From Rivularia sp. T60_A2020_040 (GTDB lineage Bacteria; Cyanobacteriota; Cyanobacteriia; Cyanobacteriales; Nostocaceae), in contig JACYMD010000115.1 in NCBI GenBank assembly GCA_015272215.1, positions 1-64,000 of the forward strand: 64,000 nucleotides of DNA, in the 5' to 3' direction. Under the pieces are notes generated by a model. It saw only the letters and a program-made list of their open reading frames with translations, did not search any database and was not told where the DNA came from. Numbering within the stretch: position 1 is the stretch's first letter; each line of letters starts with the position of its first letter. Positions 62,252 through 64,000 of this stretch are shown here, piece by piece. Both the position numbers and the translations under genes were made by a program.

Positions 62252-63427
62252 TTAAAAAAAGTCTGCCATCCAAGGAGATGAACCTGTAAATATTTCTGTA
62301 GCCGTTACAAGCGCGGTTTGTGTTCCATTGAGTTTTCCTGCAAGCTGCAATTGTTGGGGAGTAAATAATCCTGTATACAGCGGTGCTAGCCCTCCGATGT
62401 CTAACTTTAATTCACCTTTACCACCTTTGGTAACATTTCCGCGTCCGTTGGCGACAGATAAAATAAATTTACCGTTGTTTTCTGCAATTAAATCATCTGT
62501 TATTTCTAGATGTAATTCGCGTTCAATTCCGGATAAATAACCACGTGCGGATAATGCTTTTTCTACATTAATTATTCGCAACATCCAATATTGTGTATAT
62601 TTTATTTTGGCGGTTTGTTCGGGTAATAGTAATGTAAGATAATCGTTTAGAGAACCGCGCCAACGTATTTTATCTATTTGAGCGCGATGATTATTCAGAA
62701 ATGACCAAAATGTTGTTGCGGCTGCGTTTGTCAGCACAACCCAATCTCTGACACGTAAAATTGCATCGTCATTTTCTGAATGTTGACTAAATATCATGTA
62801 ACCCTGGGGTTCTTCTACTGAACCGATCAGATAAGCATAAAAAGTATCCTTATCAGAAGGTTTCATGATACGATGCCAAATCGGTTGAGCGCGATTCAAA
62901 TATCCATTAATATCTTTTGCTTGTTTTGTATATAGTTCGTAAAAGATTTGTGAATCAGTAGGAACAGCTTTGAGAGGTAAAGGTTGTTCGCGAATTTGAA
63001 TAGTCTCGGCTGGAATTTCCCAACCGCAAAAACTACCTCCCTGCTCGTATCCTAACTTTCTATATAAACGTTGAGTTGCGGGATAAAGTACGGAGATAGC
63101 GACACCGTTGTGATGAAGTTCTTTGATAGTGTGCTGCATTAAACTTAGTGCTGCACCAGTTCCCCGGTGTTCGGGAGTAATACTAACTCCAGCGATTCCC
63201 GTCATCGGTACAGTTTCACCACCCCACCATTGTGTCATGGGAATAGTTGCTAATCCACCGACAATTTCTTGATTGTGGCGGATGAACCGTAAATTTTCTA
63301 TCCCCATCAAGTTAACCCAATTTTGTTCTTGCTCTGGAGTGCTTAAAAAACATTGTCCCAAAATATTTCCAAATCGCAGAGCATCATCTAAGTGACAATC
63401 GCTACTATATTCAAATTCCGACTTCAT
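62252..63427 (-). CDS. Eis-like GNAT N-acetyltransferase
   Basis: 391 residues, typical of the Eis family: an N-terminal GNAT domain (about 1-145; IAGVSITPEHRGTGAALSLMQ as the acetyl-CoA loop), a second GNAT-like domain (about 150-285), and a C-terminal sterol-carrier-like domain (about 290-391, ELHLEITDDLIAENNGKFIL, LDIGGLAPLYTGLFTPQQL). The protein ends in SSPWMADFF, so the C-terminal carboxylate that acts in Eis catalysis is a Phe. Eis enzymes acetylate lysines or aminoglycosides at several amines. Its target in cyanobacteria is unknown. Confidence 0.9.
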   Translation of the reverse strand: MKSEFEYSSDCHLDDALRFGNILGQCFLSTPEQEQNWVNLMGIENLRFIRHNQEIVGGLATIPMTQWWGGETVPMTGIAGVSITPEHRGTGAALSLMQHTIKELHHNGVAISVLYPATQRLYRKLGYEQGGSFCGWEIPAETIQIREQPLPLKAVPTDSQIFYELYTKQAKDINGYLNRAQPIWHRIMKPSDKDTFYAYLIGSVEEPQGYMIFSQHSENDDAILRVRDWVVLTNAAATTFWSFLNNHRAQIDKIRWRGSLNDYLTLLLPEQTAKIKYTQYWMLRIINVEKALSARGYLSGIERELHLEITDDLIAENNGKFILSVANGRGNVTKGGKGELKLDIGGLAPLYTGLFTPQQLQLAGKLNGTQTALVTATEIFTGSSPWMADFF

Positions 63428-63637
63428 GATATTTACTGCAATAGAGAGTGGATCTCAAAGCATAATACAAAAGGTCGGTATTTTTATTATTTAACTTATA
63501 AGTATTTATAAATTTTTATTTCAAAGTAGCTTTATGGAATCAATAAATAACAAATGATAAGTGCTAATTGAATTTAAATATATATAAATGAGATGCAACC
63601 CCAGATAATATTAATCGCGATTTTATTACTCATAAAA

Positions 63638-63967
63638 TTAACTTACATTTTCCGAGTCAGAATCTCCATCATTTGGTCCAGGCATCCAGTTAGGAGTATA
63701 AACAGATGATTGTGCTTCTACTCTACCAACAATTGATGCTGCTGCACCGCACATAACCACTACTATTTGAGCAATATCTTGACCATAGTTTACAGATTCT
63801 CCTTTCAAAATTGCATCAACATCTTCGCCTATAATGGGAGCAATTGCTGCGGTTGATGTAAAGACAATACCCCAAAAAGTTTTGCTGCCAAATAAGCTTT
63901 TGCTTTTGTGATTCATATCTTTTGAATGTTGATTATATTGTTCTTGTGGTTGTTGAAAAGAAGTCAT
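63638..63967 (-). CDS. Small holin-like membrane protein
   Basis: 109 residues from ATG at 63967; a GTG five codons upstream is less likely, as GGAG overlaps it. It has a polar N-terminus, one hydrophobic helix (FWGIVFTSTAAIAPIIG, about 31-47), a spacer (VDAILKGESVNYGQDI), a second helix (AQIVVVMCGAAASIVGRVEA, about 66-85) and an acidic tail. The layout KTFWG...DI.QIV...GAA..I.GRV resembles holin-like proteins found in prophages and also as single genes in cyanobacteria. No lysin or phage gene is nearby in the window. It ends at the window edge, so the upstream context is unseen. Confidence 0.6.
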   Translation of the reverse strand: MTSFQQPQEQYNQHSKDMNHKSKSLFGSKTFWGIVFTSTAAIAPIIGEDVDAILKGESVNYGQDIAQIVVVMCGAAASIVGRVEAQSSVYTPNWMPGPNDGDSDSENVS

Positions 63968-64000
63968 AATTTTATTTTTCACTCCAAAGATAGGTAAGTT

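Overview
The window comes from a filamentous, heterocyst-forming type of cyanobacterium (order Nostocales; genus not determined). Support: AT-rich DNA with scattered GCGATCGC (HIP1) octamers, many 7-bp short tandem repeats typical of heterocystous genomes, a tocopherol-pathway MPBQ methyltransferase with a cyanobacterial N-terminus, a PatD-like heterocyst-frequency protein, a DUF1816 protein, and several cyanobacterial pentapeptide and CHAT proteins. Almost all genes are single or in short operons separated by repeat-rich spacers.

Layout. 0-6 kb: the end of a PIN-domain gene, then a same-strand module of an RNA polymerase sigma factor, a DUF1822-like/HEAT protein and a pentapeptide-membrane-CHAT protease-like protein. 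This module is my best candidate for an under-described system. 6-11 kb: a 1334-aa multi-membrane protein carrying in-frame copies of dispersed repeats, and a PEP-CTERM-like exported protein. 11-15 kb: tRNA-Arg(ACG), moaC, an alpha/beta hydrolase, a vapBC-type toxin-antitoxin pair bracketed by a 129-bp duplication of the hydrolase 3' end, and a DMT transporter. 15-18 kb: the bifunctional (p)ppGpp enzyme Rel divergent from a patD-like gene. 18-29 kb: a fused double ATPase of a peptide/nickel-type ABC importer, an unusual Rieske-catalytic-like protein, an SDR enzyme, a GNAT, small membrane proteins, an FAD desaturase-like oxidoreductase and a second pentapeptide protein. 28-36.5 kb: a multi-PAS histidine kinase, a DUF1816 protein, rlmB and mrnC (rRNA maturation), and carA followed by a STAS protein. 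37-42 kb: a retropepsin-like protein, a small membrane protein and a phosphoketolase-like enzyme.

42-61 kb is rich in metal-related genes: an MsbA-like ABC exporter, a stand-alone MgtE membrane domain, an OB-fold-like membrane protein, feoA-feoB, a GST, a sterol desaturase/SDR fusion, a shortened iron-uptake-type porin, a ferric-iron ABC binding protein and permease, a PepSY-TM protein, an ABC membrane subunit without ATPase, and a TonB-dependent receptor broken by an internal deletion. Together they cover outer-membrane, periplasmic and inner-membrane steps of iron uptake, but no dedicated ATPase lies beside the permease and the receptor is probably dead. 61-64 kb: MPBQ/MSBQ methyltransferase, an Eis-like acetyltransferase and a small holin-like membrane protein.

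Mobile and repeat DNA is prominent. There are two copies of a MITE with 19-bp terminal inverted repeats and 10-bp target duplications, one of which carries a nested palindromic insertion. There are also families of hairpin repeats often placed just after stop codons, repeats inserted in coding sequence, and STRRs in many gaps. I found no CRISPR array, rRNA, intact insertion sequence or prophage.
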